DNA from: Blastococcus aggregatus
GTDB lineage: Bacteria; Actinomycetota; Actinomycetes; Mycobacteriales; Geodermatophilaceae
DNA: 64,000 bases
NCBI RefSeq assembly: GCF_900221005.1
Contig: NZ_OBQI01000005.1
Location: forward strand, 372,001-436,000
Direction of reading: 5' to 3'
Part shown: one piece after another, positions 53,718-62,768 of the stretch
Position numbering within the stretch: position 1 is the first letter of the stretch
Layout: the number at the start of each line of letters is the position of its first letter
Made by a program: the position numbers and the translations under genes
Notes under the pieces: generated by a model
Database searches by the model: none
What the model was told of the DNA's origin: nothing
What the model saw: the letters and a program-made list of their open reading frames with translations, nothing else

Positions 53718-54124
53718 CGGACGAGTCGGCCTGTACGCCGGGTTCTGTCCACGGGTGCCTTGCGGCCTCCCGATGGGCGGTCATCCATCTAGGCCTGCCG
53801 TTGCCGGCAGGCTCGAGCGGTCTACCCGCAGGCTCGGGCGGGCCGCCCTCGAACGCCTGCGCAGGACGGCGGCGAACCGTCGTCCCTTCTTGACCTTGCT
53901 CCGGGTGGGGTTTACCGAGCCACACCGGTCACCCGGTGTGCGGTGGTCTCTTACACCGCCGTTTCACCCTTACCAGTGCGAGCACTGGCGGTCTGTTCTC
54001 TGTGGCACTGTCCCGCGGGTCACCCCGGGTCGCTGTTAACGACCACCCTGCCCTGTGGAGCCCGGACGTTCCTCGGCGACGGGGTCTCCCCCGCCGACGC
54101 GACCGCCCAGCCGACTCGTCCGTC
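53718..54124 (-). ncRNA. rnpB: RNase P RNA, bacterial class A
   Basis: Catalytic RNA of RNase P, which matures tRNA 5' ends. Read on the minus strand, the universal conserved strings occur in order: GAGGAACGTCCGGGCTCC (54057-54074) with CACAGGGCA, AGAACAGACCGCC, AAGGGTGAAACGGCGG and GTAAGAGACCACCG, GTAAACCCCACC, TAGATGGATGACCGCC and finally ACAGAACCCGGCGTACAGGC. The 5' end GACGAGTCGGCTG and 3' end CCGACTCGTC pair as P1. About 407 nt, normal length. Ends are set by P1 and uncertain by a few bases. Confidence 0.96.
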
Positions 54125-54149
54125 GTGCCGGCAGTCTAGGGGGTCGGGG

Positions 54150-54866
54150 TCACCCCCAGAACAGGCGGAAGCCGACGCGGCGGCCGCCGTCCTCCTTCAG
54201 CGTCGACATGTCGACCACCTGGCGCGCCTGCTCCTCGACCGGCTCGCCGGAGAGCAGCTCCAGGTAGCGGCGGTGCTCGGACAGCGAGGCGACGGCGAGC
54301 TCGACGGTGTCGGCGACGTCCACCTCGTGCGGCGGGTCGGTCATCTCCCCCACCGCGATGTACTGCACGCCGGTCCAGCGATCCTCGTCCAGGTCCGTGA
54401 AGATCCACTCGTTCGCGGCGTCGGCCACCGCGTCGATCACCGACTGCCCGAGCGCCCGGTGGTCGGCCGAGTTCACGTAGGCCGGTGAGACCCCCGGCGG
54501 CGTCCACGTCGCCCCGAAGTACCCGGTGACGACGAGCTCGGGCCGGTGCCGGCGGATCGCCGCTGCCAGGTCCCGACGCAGCTCCGGGCCGGCCACGAGG
54601 GTGCCGTCCCGGTGGTCGAGGAACTCCACCTCCCGGACGCCGACGACGGCGGCCGAGCGCCGCTCCTCCTCCTCGCGCAGCGGGCCCGCCTCGCCCGGTG
54701 GCACGCCTTCCATCCCCGCCTCACCGCGGGTGGCCAGGAGGTAGTGCACGTCCTTGCCGGCCGCCGTCCAGACCGCGACGGCAGCCGCCAGGCCGTACTC
54801 GATGTCGTCAGGGTGAGCCGCGACGACGAGGGCGCGCTGCCAGTCGTCGGGCATGGGAGCAGCCAT
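54150..54866 (-). CDS. PIG-L family deacetylase
   Basis: Predicted 238 residues. Zinc-dependent LmbE-like fold: AAHPDDIEYGLAAAVAVWTA near the N terminus (His-x-Asp-Asp) and the later SADHRALGQSVID. Family members de-N-acetylate sugars, including the mycothiol enzymes MshB and Mca. The short length and the FLDHRDGTLVAGPELRRDLA segment differ from MshB, so the substrate is open. Gene order gives no hint; it follows the MFS gene on the same strand after 39 bp. Confidence 0.88.
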   Translation of the reverse strand: MAAPMPDDWQRALVVAAHPDDIEYGLAAAVAVWTAAGKDVHYLLATRGEAGMEGVPPGEAGPLREEEERRSAAVVGVREVEFLDHRDGTLVAGPELRRDLAAAIRRHRPELVVTGYFGATWTPPGVSPAYVNSADHRALGQSVIDAVADAANEWIFTDLDEDRWTGVQYIAVGEMTDPPHEVDVADTVELAVASLSEHRRYLELLSGEPVEEQARQVVDMSTLKEDGGRRVGFRLFWG

Positions 54867-54905
54867 GTCCGCAGTCTGGCCCCGACGGCCGGACCCGGCG
54901 AGCCC

Positions 54906-56426
54906 TCAGTGCGCGGCCGCGGCCGCGGCCTCCGCCGGACGCGACGGCTCGGCGGGCGCACCCGGCGGCGCGGCCCGCACGAGCAGCAGCACCAGCAGAC
55001 CTCCGATCACACCGGCCAGGCCTGCCGCGAGGATGACACCGTCCAGGCCCGCGGCGTAGCCGCTGCCGAGGGCGTCGGCCAGTCCCGCCCGCGCCTGCGG
55101 ATCGGCCCCCGCCAGGATCCCGGGCGCCTGCCCGGCCGACAGCGCCGAGGCGACCCCGGAGGGATCGGGCGTCCCGGCGTCGCGCAGCGCACCGGAGGCA
55201 CCGGTGGCGAAGACGGTGCCGAGCACCGAGACGCCGACGGCGAACCCGAGCTGGCGGGCCGTGTTCACCGCGCCCGAGGCCATGCCGCTGCGCTCCCGCG
55301 GGACGGCGGCCAGCGCGGCCGAGGCCAGCGTCGGGTTCGCGACGCCGACACCCGCGCCCAGCACCGCGAGGCCGGCGACGAGCGTCCGCCAGGTCGAATC
55401 GGCGTCGACCGACGTCATGAGCAGGCAGCCGGCGCCGATCAGCAGCAGCCCGCCGCCCAGCACGAAGCGCGGCGGCTGCGTCTGCAGGTAGCGGCCTCCG
55501 CCGGCGGCCACCACGAAGCTCACGACCGACAGCGGGATGAAGACGCACCCGGCCTGCAGCGGCGAGAGGCCGCCGATCGACTGGAGCCACAGCGAGGTGT
55601 AGACGAGCAGCGCGAACGCCGCGCCGTTCAGCACGAACGCGGCCAGCATGATCCCGCTGAAGGACCGGCCGGCGAACAGCCGGACGTCCAGCATCGGCGC
55701 CGGGCGGCGCAGCTCGACCAGCACCCACGCCGCGAGCACGACCAGGCCTGCGACGACCGGGCCCCAGGATCCGGCCCACCCGTCGGCCGCCGCCCGGACG
55801 AGCCCGAACACGGCCGCACCGGCGCCCAGGGAGAACAACGCGATGCCCGGCACGTCCGGCCGCGGGGCGCCGGGCTGCCGCGCCTCGCGGACGGCGACCA
55901 GCGTCATTCCCACGGCCAGCACGGTGACCGGCAGGTTGACGTAGAAGATCCAGCGCCAGTCGAGCTCGGTGAGCGCGCCGCCGAGGATCGGCCCCAGCGC
56001 GGCGGCCGCGCCGAGGACGGCGCCCCAGATGCCGAACGCCGTCCCGCGGTCCCGGCCCTCGTAGCTGGTGTTGATCAGCGCGATGGTGGTGGCGAACATG
56101 ATGGCGCCGCCGATGCCCTGGACCCCGCGCGCGGCGATCAGCCAGCCGGCGTCGGGCGCGAGCCCGCAGGCCAGCGACGACAGCGCGAAGACGACCAGGC
56201 CGATCAGGTAGAGGCGCCGACGCCCGTAGAGGTCGGCCAGCGAGCCGGCGCCGAGCACCAGCGCGGCCAGGGCCAGCGCGTAGACGTCGACCACCCACTG
56301 CAGCTGGGTGAAGCTGGTGTCGAGGTCCCGGGCGATGTCGGGCAGGGCGACGTTCACGATGGTGACGTCGACCAGGAGCATGAAGGTGCCGACGCAGATC
56401 GCCGTCAGCGGGAGCCACCTGCGCAT
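54906..56426 (-). CDS. MFS exporter, DHA2 (EmrB/QacA) type, 14 TM
   Basis: Predicted 506 residues with about 14 membrane helices. First helix LTAICVGTFMLLVDVTIVNV with the DHA2 motif D1 (LDxTVNVALP-like), motif A LADLYGRRRLYLIG, motif C GPILGGALTELDWRWIFYVN. Expected to export toxic organic compounds using the proton gradient. ATG 56426 fits the family start; the longer frame is a shadow. No adjacent regulator, so control is unclear. Confidence 0.93.
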   Translation of the reverse strand: MRRWLPLTAICVGTFMLLVDVTIVNVALPDIARDLDTSFTQLQWVVDVYALALAALVLGAGSLADLYGRRRLYLIGLVVFALSSLACGLAPDAGWLIAARGVQGIGGAIMFATTIALINTSYEGRDRGTAFGIWGAVLGAAAALGPILGGALTELDWRWIFYVNLPVTVLAVGMTLVAVREARQPGAPRPDVPGIALFSLGAGAAVFGLVRAAADGWAGSWGPVVAGLVVLAAWVLVELRRPAPMLDVRLFAGRSFSGIMLAAFVLNGAAFALLVYTSLWLQSIGGLSPLQAGCVFIPLSVVSFVVAAGGGRYLQTQPPRFVLGGGLLLIGAGCLLMTSVDADSTWRTLVAGLAVLGAGVGVANPTLASAALAAVPRERSGMASGAVNTARQLGFAVGVSVLGTVFATGASGALRDAGTPDPSGVASALSAGQAPGILAGADPQARAGLADALGSGYAAGLDGVILAAGLAGVIGGLLVLLLVRAAPPGAPAEPSRPAEAAAAAAH

Positions 56427-56479
56427 GACGGCCACTGTGCAGCCCGGCACCGACAGGAACCACGCGGGGCGCTGGCGGA

Positions 56480-56839
56480 TCAGCGGCCGCGCGCCACCCG
56501 GAGCGCCGCACCGATCAGCGGCAGCTGCAGCGGCAGCCGCGCCGTGGCGACGGCGAGCGGCACGGGCTTCCGGGGCACCGCGCGGAAGGTGTGCAGATGC
56601 GCGGGCACGAAGCCCACGAACAGCGCCGCGGCGGCCCATCCCCCGGCCCGGCGGGTGGCCGGGGCGGCGAGCAGCGCCACGGTGCCCAGCTCGGCCACGC
56701 CGCTGGCCAGCACCCACGCCCGCGCGTTGCCCAGCTCCGGGGGCACCAGCCAGTCGTAGATGCGCGGTCGCGCGAGGTGCAGCACACCGGCACCGCCGAG
56801 CACCGCCGCCAACCAGGTGTCCGTGCTCGGGAGCCGCAT
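56480..56839 (-). CDS. DoxX-like small membrane protein
   Basis: Predicted 119 residues with four hydrophobic segments (TWLAAVLGGAGVLHLARP, ASGVAELGTVALLAAP, AAAALFVGFVPAHLHTFR and PLPLQLPLIGAALRV-like end). The GVLHLARPRIYDWLVPPELG and AHLHTFRAVP stretches match DoxX-like proteins of actinobacteria. Function unknown. It precedes the MFS gene on the same strand and could share its transcript; divergent from the TSUP gene with 11 bp between starts. Confidence 0.8.
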   Translation of the reverse strand: MRLPSTDTWLAAVLGGAGVLHLARPRIYDWLVPPELGNARAWVLASGVAELGTVALLAAPATRRAGGWAAAALFVGFVPAHLHTFRAVPRKPVPLAVATARLPLQLPLIGAALRVARGR

Positions 56840-56850
56840 CGGGCCACCGT

Positions 56851-57621
56851 ATGTTGACCGCCGTGTCCGCCGCTGACCTGCTCGTCGCCGCGGCGGTCGC
56901 CTTCCTCGCCGGTGGCGTCAACTCCATCGCCGGGGGCGGCTCGCTGATCCTCTTCCCGACCCTCGTGGCCCTCGGCCTGGGCACGGTCGAGGCCAACGTC
57001 ACCAACTCCGTGGCCCAGTGGCCGGGCTACCTGGGCGGGGTCGCCGGCTTCCGCGCCGAGTACGCCGGCCAGCGCTCGCGGCTGCTGCGGCTCGGCACGG
57101 TCGCCGTCCTCGGCGGCACGGCGGGCAGCGTGCTGCTGCTCACCACGCCGTCCGAGGCCTTCGACGTCGTGGTCCCCGTGCTGGTGCTGCTGGCCAGCTC
57201 GTTGCTGGCCTTCCAGCCGCTGGTCACCCGGCGGCTGAAGCGCACCCAGAGCGACGGCGTCGCACCCCGCGACCCCCGCTGGCTCTACGCCGCCCTGTTC
57301 CTGGCGACGACGTACGGCGGCTACTTCGGCGGCGCGCTCGGCGTCATCCTCGTCGGGGTGCTGGGGCTGGCGCTCAGCCGGCTGGCCCTGGCCAACGCGC
57401 TCAAGTCGGCCCTGTCGGCCGTCACCGCCACCGTCTCGCTGCTGATCTTCGGCGTCTTCGGCGACGTGCACTGGGGCGTGGTGGCCGTCGCCGCGCCGGC
57501 GAGCCTGCTGGGTGGATTCCTGGGCGCACGGATCGCGACGCGCATCCCGGCCACGGCATTGCGGGTGCTCATCGTGGGCTTCGGCGTCGCGGTCTCGGTC
57601 TACCTGTTCCTCCGGATCTGA
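56851..57621 (+). CDS. TSUP-family (TauE/SafE) sulfite/organosulfonate exporter-like
   Basis: Predicted 256 residues, about eight membrane helices in two repeats. FLAGGVNSIAGGGSLILFPT opens the first TauE/SafE repeat and TTYGGYFGGALGVILVGVLG the second. The family moves sulfite, sulfonates or similar anions out of the cell; no sulfur genes are adjacent, so the substrate is unknown. ATG 56851; the upstream gene diverges only 11 bp away, so promoters overlap. Confidence 0.9.
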   Translation: MLTAVSAADLLVAAAVAFLAGGVNSIAGGGSLILFPTLVALGLGTVEANVTNSVAQWPGYLGGVAGFRAEYAGQRSRLLRLGTVAVLGGTAGSVLLLTTPSEAFDVVVPVLVLLASSLLAFQPLVTRRLKRTQSDGVAPRDPRWLYAALFLATTYGGYFGGALGVILVGVLGLALSRLALANALKSALSAVTATVSLLIFGVFGDVHWGVVAVAAPASLLGGFLGARIATRIPATALRVLIVGFGVAVSVYLFLRI

Positions 57622-57684
57622 CCGCCCGTCGGAGCTGACCCGGAGGGGTGATCTGCCGGAGCGCACGTTCACCCGCCGGGCACG

Positions 57685-59982
57685 GTGGCCGATGTTCCCG
57701 TCATGACGGCTCCCGCGCGCTCCCGGCTGCTGCCCGGTGCGCCGCGGTGGCTGCTGGGTGCGCTCGTGCTGGTCGCCGTCCTCTGCTGGCTCCCGGCACT
57801 CCTCCGCCTCGTGAGTCCGGAGACCTCCGCAGCGCCCGGTCCGCTGGTCGTCGTGCCCCTGCTGGTGCTCCTGCACCTGCTGCTCCTCGGCCTGCTCGGG
57901 TGGCGGGCGTGGACCGTCGCCAGCGAGCGGGCGGTCTGGAACCGGCTGGCGCTGGGCGCCGTCGTCTTCGTCGTCGCCATCGCCGTCGCGTTCGTGCTCC
58001 ACCTCGTTCCCGCCACCCGGTCGATCGCCATGGCGCCCCTGGCCTGGAGCGGCGCCGCGGTCTTCCCCTTCTGGTACGGCGCGCTGGTGCGGTGGAACCG
58101 GCACAGCACGAGCATCGCCGACCCCAACGACGCCCTGAACGGGCTGTCCGCCGTCCTCGCCGTCATCGCGGTGCTCAACCTGACGGTCGACGCCGACGCC
58201 GGCCACCTCGCCGACCTGCCCGCCTGGGCGCTCCAGGCCGTCTTCGCCCAGTTCGCCGTCAGCTTCGTGCTCCTGGGAACGGCCCTGACCCTGCCGTCCC
58301 TGGGCGGCATGGGCCGGGACCCGCGCACCTGGCTGATGGCCGGTGCGCAGATCCTCTGGGTGGTCGCCGCCGTGGCCACCCTGGTGACCGGTGAGCAGTC
58401 GGCGGGCTGGACGCCGGTCGTGCACCCGGTCGTCGTCGTCTGCGTCGCCGTGGCGGCCACGCTCCGGTCGCGCCGCTCGGCTCCCCGGCCCGCCGATCCG
58501 GCGGCGGCCACGATCGGCGCGTTCGTCGTCATCCTCGCCTCGCTCGCCACCCTGGTCGTCGCCGCACTCACCGGCGGCTCCGCCGTCGCCGTCGGGTGCG
58601 CGGCCCTCGCCGCGGCCGGGGCCGGCGTGCGGATGGCCGTCAACGTCAGCGAGCTGGCCCAGCTCGCCGTCACCCGCCGTGAGGCGCTCACCGACGACCT
58701 CACCGGCCTGGCGAACCGCCGGGCCGTGCTGCGCCGCATCTCCGAGCTCACCGCCGAGGGCACGCCGGTCGCCCTGGCGCTGCTCGACGTGGACAAGTTC
58801 AAGGAGGTCAACGACGCCCTCGGGCACGCCGCGGGCGACGACCTGCTGCGTCTCGTCGCCCGCCGCCTGGAGCCGGCGCTGCGCTCCGGTGACCTGCTCG
58901 GCCGGCTCGGCGGGGACGAGTACGCCGTCGTCGCCGTGCTCGACCCCGCCGTCCCGGCGCACGAGGCCGCGCTGGCGCTCGGGACGAGGCTGCACGCCCG
59001 CCTCGACGAGCCCTTCCCCGTCGGCAGCATGTTCGTGCACTGCTCGGCGAGCATCGGCGTCACCAGCAGCACCGACGCCGAACAGCAGCCGGCCCACCTG
59101 CTGCGCCGGGCCGACGTCGCCATGTACGACGCCAAGCGCTCCGGGCGCGGCGTGGCCGGATACGACCCCGCCGTCCACTCGGACAGCAGCGGACACCTCG
59201 CCCTGGTGGAGCAGCTGCGGACGGCGCTCACCAACGACGAACTCGTCCTGCACCACCAGCCACAGCTCGACATCGCCGACGGCCGCGTCGTCGGCGTGGA
59301 GTCCCTCGTCCGGTGGGCGCACCCCGAGCGCGGCCTCGTCCCGCCGATGGAGTTCCTGCCGCTGGCCGAGGTGCACGGGCTGATGGGCCCGCTCACCGAA
59401 CGGGTGCTCGAGTCCGCGGTGGCCCAGCTGGCCGACTGGCGTGGCCGGGGCCTGGACCTGCGGGTGTCGGTCAACCTCTCGGCCAGCAACCTGCTCGACA
59501 CCGGCCTGCCGTGCCGGCTGGCCGAGCTGCTCACCCGGCACGCCGTCCCGGCGGCCTCGATCGTGCTCGAGGTGACCGAGAGCGTCCTGCTCACCGATCC
59601 CGAGCGCAGCCTCGCCGTCGTGGCCGACCTGGCCGCACTCGGCGTGACCGTGAGCATGGACGACTTCGGCACCGGATACTCGTCGCTGGCCTACCTCCGC
59701 GACCTTCCGGTCACCGAGCTCAAGCTGGACCGGTCGTTCACCGCCGACCTGTGCTCCGACGAGCGCACCGAGGCGATCATCGCCAGCACGATCGACCTGG
59801 CCCACCGGCTGGGCCTGCGCGTCGTCGCCGAGGGCGTCGAGGACGACCGCACGCTGGCGCACCTGCGCGCGCTCGGCTGCGACACCAGCCAGGGCTACCT
59901 GCACTCCCCCGCGCTGCCGGCGCCCCTGTTCGAGCGCTGGCTCCTCGACCGCGAGACGGCACCCTCCTCGTTCCGGTCCTGA
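57685..59982 (+). CDS. Membrane protein with GGDEF and EAL domains
   Basis: Predicted 765 residues (GTG 57685; ATG 57703 is equally possible). About nine helices form an N-terminal sensor to residue 325. GGDEF domain: REALTDDLTGLANRRAVLRR, DVDKFKEVNDALGHAAGDDL, intact GGDEY and RSGD five residues before (RxxD inhibitory site). EAL domain: VGVESLVRWAHPE (ESL for EAL), SVNLSASNLLD, MDDFGTGYSSLAYL and VAEGVEDD, so metal and catalytic residues for c-di-GMP hydrolysis are present. Could make or degrade c-di-GMP; direction cannot be read from sequence. Confidence 0.92.
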   Translation: MADVPVMTAPARSRLLPGAPRWLLGALVLVAVLCWLPALLRLVSPETSAAPGPLVVVPLLVLLHLLLLGLLGWRAWTVASERAVWNRLALGAVVFVVAIAVAFVLHLVPATRSIAMAPLAWSGAAVFPFWYGALVRWNRHSTSIADPNDALNGLSAVLAVIAVLNLTVDADAGHLADLPAWALQAVFAQFAVSFVLLGTALTLPSLGGMGRDPRTWLMAGAQILWVVAAVATLVTGEQSAGWTPVVHPVVVVCVAVAATLRSRRSAPRPADPAAATIGAFVVILASLATLVVAALTGGSAVAVGCAALAAAGAGVRMAVNVSELAQLAVTRREALTDDLTGLANRRAVLRRISELTAEGTPVALALLDVDKFKEVNDALGHAAGDDLLRLVARRLEPALRSGDLLGRLGGDEYAVVAVLDPAVPAHEAALALGTRLHARLDEPFPVGSMFVHCSASIGVTSSTDAEQQPAHLLRRADVAMYDAKRSGRGVAGYDPAVHSDSSGHLALVEQLRTALTNDELVLHHQPQLDIADGRVVGVESLVRWAHPERGLVPPMEFLPLAEVHGLMGPLTERVLESAVAQLADWRGRGLDLRVSVNLSASNLLDTGLPCRLAELLTRHAVPAASIVLEVTESVLLTDPERSLAVVADLAALGVTVSMDDFGTGYSSLAYLRDLPVTELKLDRSFTADLCSDERTEAIIASTIDLAHRLGLRVVAEGVEDDRTLAHLRALGCDTSQGYLHSPALPAPLFERWLLDRETAPSSFRS

Positions 59983-60022
59983 GCGGTCCCGGGGCAGATC
60001 GACGCGGGCCGGCTCCGACCCG

Positions 60023-61114
60023 TCAGCGCAGGTGCGCGGTGTCGTTCACCAGCCGCACCGAGGTGCGGCCGTCGGAGGACCAGGCGACGGTGCACAGCGA
60101 CGCCGCCTGCAGGTACACCCGGTGGACGACGTCGTCGCCGGCGCCGAGGCCCGCCGCGAGCATCAGCTTGATCGGGGTGACGTGGCTGACCAGGAGCACG
60201 GACTGCCCGGCGAACCGGTCCAGGACGCCCCGGCGGGCCCGGGCCACCCGGGCGCTGACGTCGGCGATCGACTCCCCGCCCGGGGCGGCGACGGTCAGGT
60301 CGGACATGAACCGGCGGACGGCGAGCGGGTGCGCCTGGAGCGCCTCGGCGCCGGTCAGCCCCTCGAGGTCGCCGAAGTCCAGCTCGATCAGGTCGTCGTC
60401 GAACTCCACCGGCAGGCCCAGCACCCCGGCGACGATCTCCGCGGTCTCGCGGGTGCGGCGCAGCGGCGAGGCCACGATCGCCCCGATGCCCAGGCCGGCG
60501 ACGCGGGCGGCGGCCGCCTCGGCCTCGGCCCGGCCGGTCAGGGACAGCGGCAGGTCGTTGCGGCCGCTGTACCGGCGCTCCGGGGTGTGCTCGGTCTGGC
60601 CGTGGCGGAGCAGGTGGGTCACCGTGGTGACGACGGTCCGCGGCTCCTCCGGCTGGACGTCGGTCTCGGTCACCGAGGGCTCGGCGGCCAGGTCGCGGTG
60701 GATCGGCTTTCCGTCCATGGCGCTGTTGGCCAGCGCGTCGGCCGCCCCGTTCTGCGCCCGCGGCACCCAGGTGTAGCGGACGCTGCCCAGCCGCCCGGCG
60801 ATGGCGCGGGCCTGCATCGCGAGCTGGCGCATGTCGGGGTGCTTGATCTGCCAGCGGCCCGACATCTGCTCGACGACGAGCTTGGAGTCCATCCGGACCT
60901 CGACGTCGGCGGACGCGTCCAGGTCCAGCGCGGCCTGCAGTCCGGCGACCAGGCCGCCGTACTCGGCGACGTTGTTGGTGGCCCGGCCCACGGAGGCCGC
61001 GCGCTCGGCGAGCACCCGGCCGGTCTCGGCATCGCGCACGAGGGCGCCGTAGCCCGCCGGCCCCGGGTTGCCCCGTGACCCGCCGTCGGCCTCGACGATG
61101 AACCGGGCGGTCAC
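60023..61114 (-). CDS. Bifunctional RNase HI / acid phosphatase (histidine phosphatase)
   Basis: Predicted 363 residues. N-terminal RNase HI: FIVEADGGSRGNPGPAGYGA (Asp), NNVAEYGGLVAGLQAAL (Glu), RMDSKLVVEQMSG (Asp) and NGAADALAN (Asp). From about 165 a histidine phosphatase domain: LLRHGQTEHTPERRYSGRND with the catalytic His, SPLRRTRETAEI and LVSHVTPIKLML. The same fusion is mycobacterial Rv2228c, an RNase H with alpha-ribazole-phosphatase (CobC-like) activity linked to cobalamin. Start GTG 61114 overlaps the upstream stop. Confidence 0.95.
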   Translation of the reverse strand: MTARFIVEADGGSRGNPGPAGYGALVRDAETGRVLAERAASVGRATNNVAEYGGLVAGLQAALDLDASADVEVRMDSKLVVEQMSGRWQIKHPDMRQLAMQARAIAGRLGSVRYTWVPRAQNGAADALANSAMDGKPIHRDLAAEPSVTETDVQPEEPRTVVTTVTHLLRHGQTEHTPERRYSGRNDLPLSLTGRAEAEAAAARVAGLGIGAIVASPLRRTRETAEIVAGVLGLPVEFDDDLIELDFGDLEGLTGAEALQAHPLAVRRFMSDLTVAAPGGESIADVSARVARARRGVLDRFAGQSVLLVSHVTPIKLMLAAGLGAGDDVVHRVYLQAASLCTVAWSSDGRTSVRLVNDTAHLR

Positions 61115-61851
61115 AGCCCGCTCTCGGCCGTGCGCACCAGGATCCGGCCGCAGTTCTCGCAGCGCACGACCTCGTGCGGATCGGCGTTGCGGACGGCGTT
61201 GAGCTGGTTCCCGTAGAGCTCGAGGCGGCAGCCCTGGCAGGCGCGCGCCTGGAGCATCGCCGCGCCGGTGGTGCCGGTCTGCGCGCGGATGCGGTCGTAC
61301 AGCGTCAGCAGCGGCGCGGAGATCAGCGCGGCGACCTCGGAGCGGGCCGCCTCGTGCCGGGTGGTGCCGTCGGCGATGTCGGCCAGGGCGTCGTCGCGCA
61401 GCTGCTCGGCCCGCTCCCGCGCCTCGCGCGCGGCGACCAGGCCCTGCTGAGCCGTGGCGAGCGCGGTCTCGGCCGTCTCCAGCCGCTCCATCAGTTCGAG
61501 CTGCTGGTCCTCGAGGTCGGCCTGCCGGCGGCCCAGCGACTCCAGCTCGTGCTGCAGGTTGGTCATCTCCTTGGGCGTCGCGCTCCCGGAGTCCAGCCGC
61601 TGCTGGTCCTTGGCCGCGCGCTGCCGCACTGTGTCGACGTCGGACTCCAGCCGCCGGACCTCGCGACCGAGGTCCTTGACCTCGGTCTCGGCGCGGACGA
61701 CGTCGGCGGAGAGCTCGCGCTCGGACTCCTCGGCGGCCTCCACCGCCGCGACCTCCGGCAGCGTCCGCCTGCGATGTGCCAGCTGGGTCAGCGCGACGTC
61801 TTCGGCCGCGAGGTCCAGCAGCTTCTGCTGCTCGAAATGGTCCACCTTCAC
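61111..61851 (-). CDS. CT398-like coiled-coil zinc-ribbon protein
   Basis: Predicted 246 residues from GTG 61851. Residues 20-170 are a long coiled coil (EVKDLGREVRRLESDVDTVR, LQHELESLGRRQADLEDQQL), and the C-terminal zinc ribbon has ACQGCRLELYGN and VRCENCGRIL (C-x2-C twice). Its position between nif3 and the RNase H fusion is conserved in actinobacteria (Rv2229c). Suggested roles include nucleic-acid or flagellar-type scaffolding in other bacteria; unknown here. Confidence 0.9.
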   Translation of the reverse strand: MKVDHFEQQKLLDLAAEDVALTQLAHRRRTLPEVAAVEAAEESERELSADVVRAETEVKDLGREVRRLESDVDTVRQRAAKDQQRLDSGSATPKEMTNLQHELESLGRRQADLEDQQLELMERLETAETALATAQQGLVAAREARERAEQLRDDALADIADGTTRHEAARSEVAALISAPLLTLYDRIRAQTGTTGAAMLQARACQGCRLELYGNQLNAVRNADPHEVVRCENCGRILVRTAESGL

Positions 61852-61861
61852 GGAGAGCAAC

Positions 61862-62710
61862 CTACCCGTGCGCAGCAGCCGTCCCGGCCACGTCCGCCGT
61901 CCGCCCCACCGCATGGCTCCACGGGTCGGTGCGCAGCCCGGAGACGGACACCTCCACGCCGCCGCCCAGGTCGTTCCGCAGCGCCTCGGCCGCGACCGGC
62001 AGCCACGGCCACTCGCTGGCGAAGTGCGCGACGTCGCACAGCGCCGGCCCGTCTCCCTCGAGCGCGTCGGACACCGGGTGGTGCTTCAGGTCGCTGGTCA
62101 GCAGCACGTCGGCGCCGGCGGCCGCCGCGGCCGGGAGCAGCGAACCCCCGCTGCCGCCGCAGACCGCGACCCGCCGGATCGTCCGCCCGGGGTCGCCCGC
62201 GACGCGCACCCCCCCGGCGGTCGCCGGCAGCACGCGGGCGGCCAGGGCGGCGAAGTCGCGCAGGCTCAGCGGCTCGGTGAGCTCCCCGACCCGGCCGAGC
62301 CCGGCGCCGGGGACGGCGGCCGCCGGTTCCAGAGGCACGGCGCCGGTCAACCCGAGGACGTCGGCCAGCGCGGCGTTCACCCCTGTCCCGGGCGCGCGGT
62401 CCGCGTTGGTGTGCGCCACGAAGAGGCCCGCGCCCGCGCGCACCAGCCGGTGGACGAGCCGGCCCTTCGGATCGTCGGCGGGGACGCCGTGCACCGGCGT
62501 CAGGAACAGCGGGTGGTGGGTGACAAGCAGGTCGGCCCCGGAGGCGATCACCTCGTCGACCACGGCCGCCGTCGGGTCGACGGCGAAGAGCACCCGGCGG
62601 ACCGGTTCGGCGCGGTCGCCGCAGACCAGGCCGACGGCGTCCCAGCTCTCCGCCAGGGCGGGGTCGTAGCGCGCGTCGAGGGCCGCGATCACGTCGCCGA
62701 GCTCGGTCAC
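61862..62710 (-). CDS. Nif3-like dinuclear metal centre protein
   Basis: Predicted 282 residues from GTG 62710. NIF3/DUF34 family: AESWDAVGLVCGDRAEPV, LLVTHHPLFLTPVHGVPADD and FVAHTNADRA form the first metal-binding half, CGGSGGSLLPAAAAAGADVL and TSDLKHHPVSDALEGDG the second; His and Glu ligands are intact. Often annotated as GTP cyclohydrolase I type 2 or a metal chaperone, without firm proof. First gene of the three-gene operon nif3 / zinc ribbon / RNase H-phosphatase. Confidence 0.92.
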   Translation of the reverse strand: MTELGDVIAALDARYDPALAESWDAVGLVCGDRAEPVRRVLFAVDPTAAVVDEVIASGADLLVTHHPLFLTPVHGVPADDPKGRLVHRLVRAGAGLFVAHTNADRAPGTGVNAALADVLGLTGAVPLEPAAAVPGAGLGRVGELTEPLSLRDFAALAARVLPATAGGVRVAGDPGRTIRRVAVCGGSGGSLLPAAAAAGADVLLTSDLKHHPVSDALEGDGPALCDVAHFASEWPWLPVAAEALRNDLGGGVEVSVSGLRTDPWSHAVGRTADVAGTAAAHG

Positions 62711-62768
62711 GTCCGGGACTGTAGGCGGCCGGCGCGAAGGTCCGCCGCGGCGGTGACAAGCTTCCGAC

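Noticed and set aside
56515..59904. Very long minus-strand open frame opposite the TSUP and GGDEF-EAL genes
   Set aside because: Low-complexity Arg/Gln/Gly/Asp-rich translation, antisense to two clearly recognised genes.
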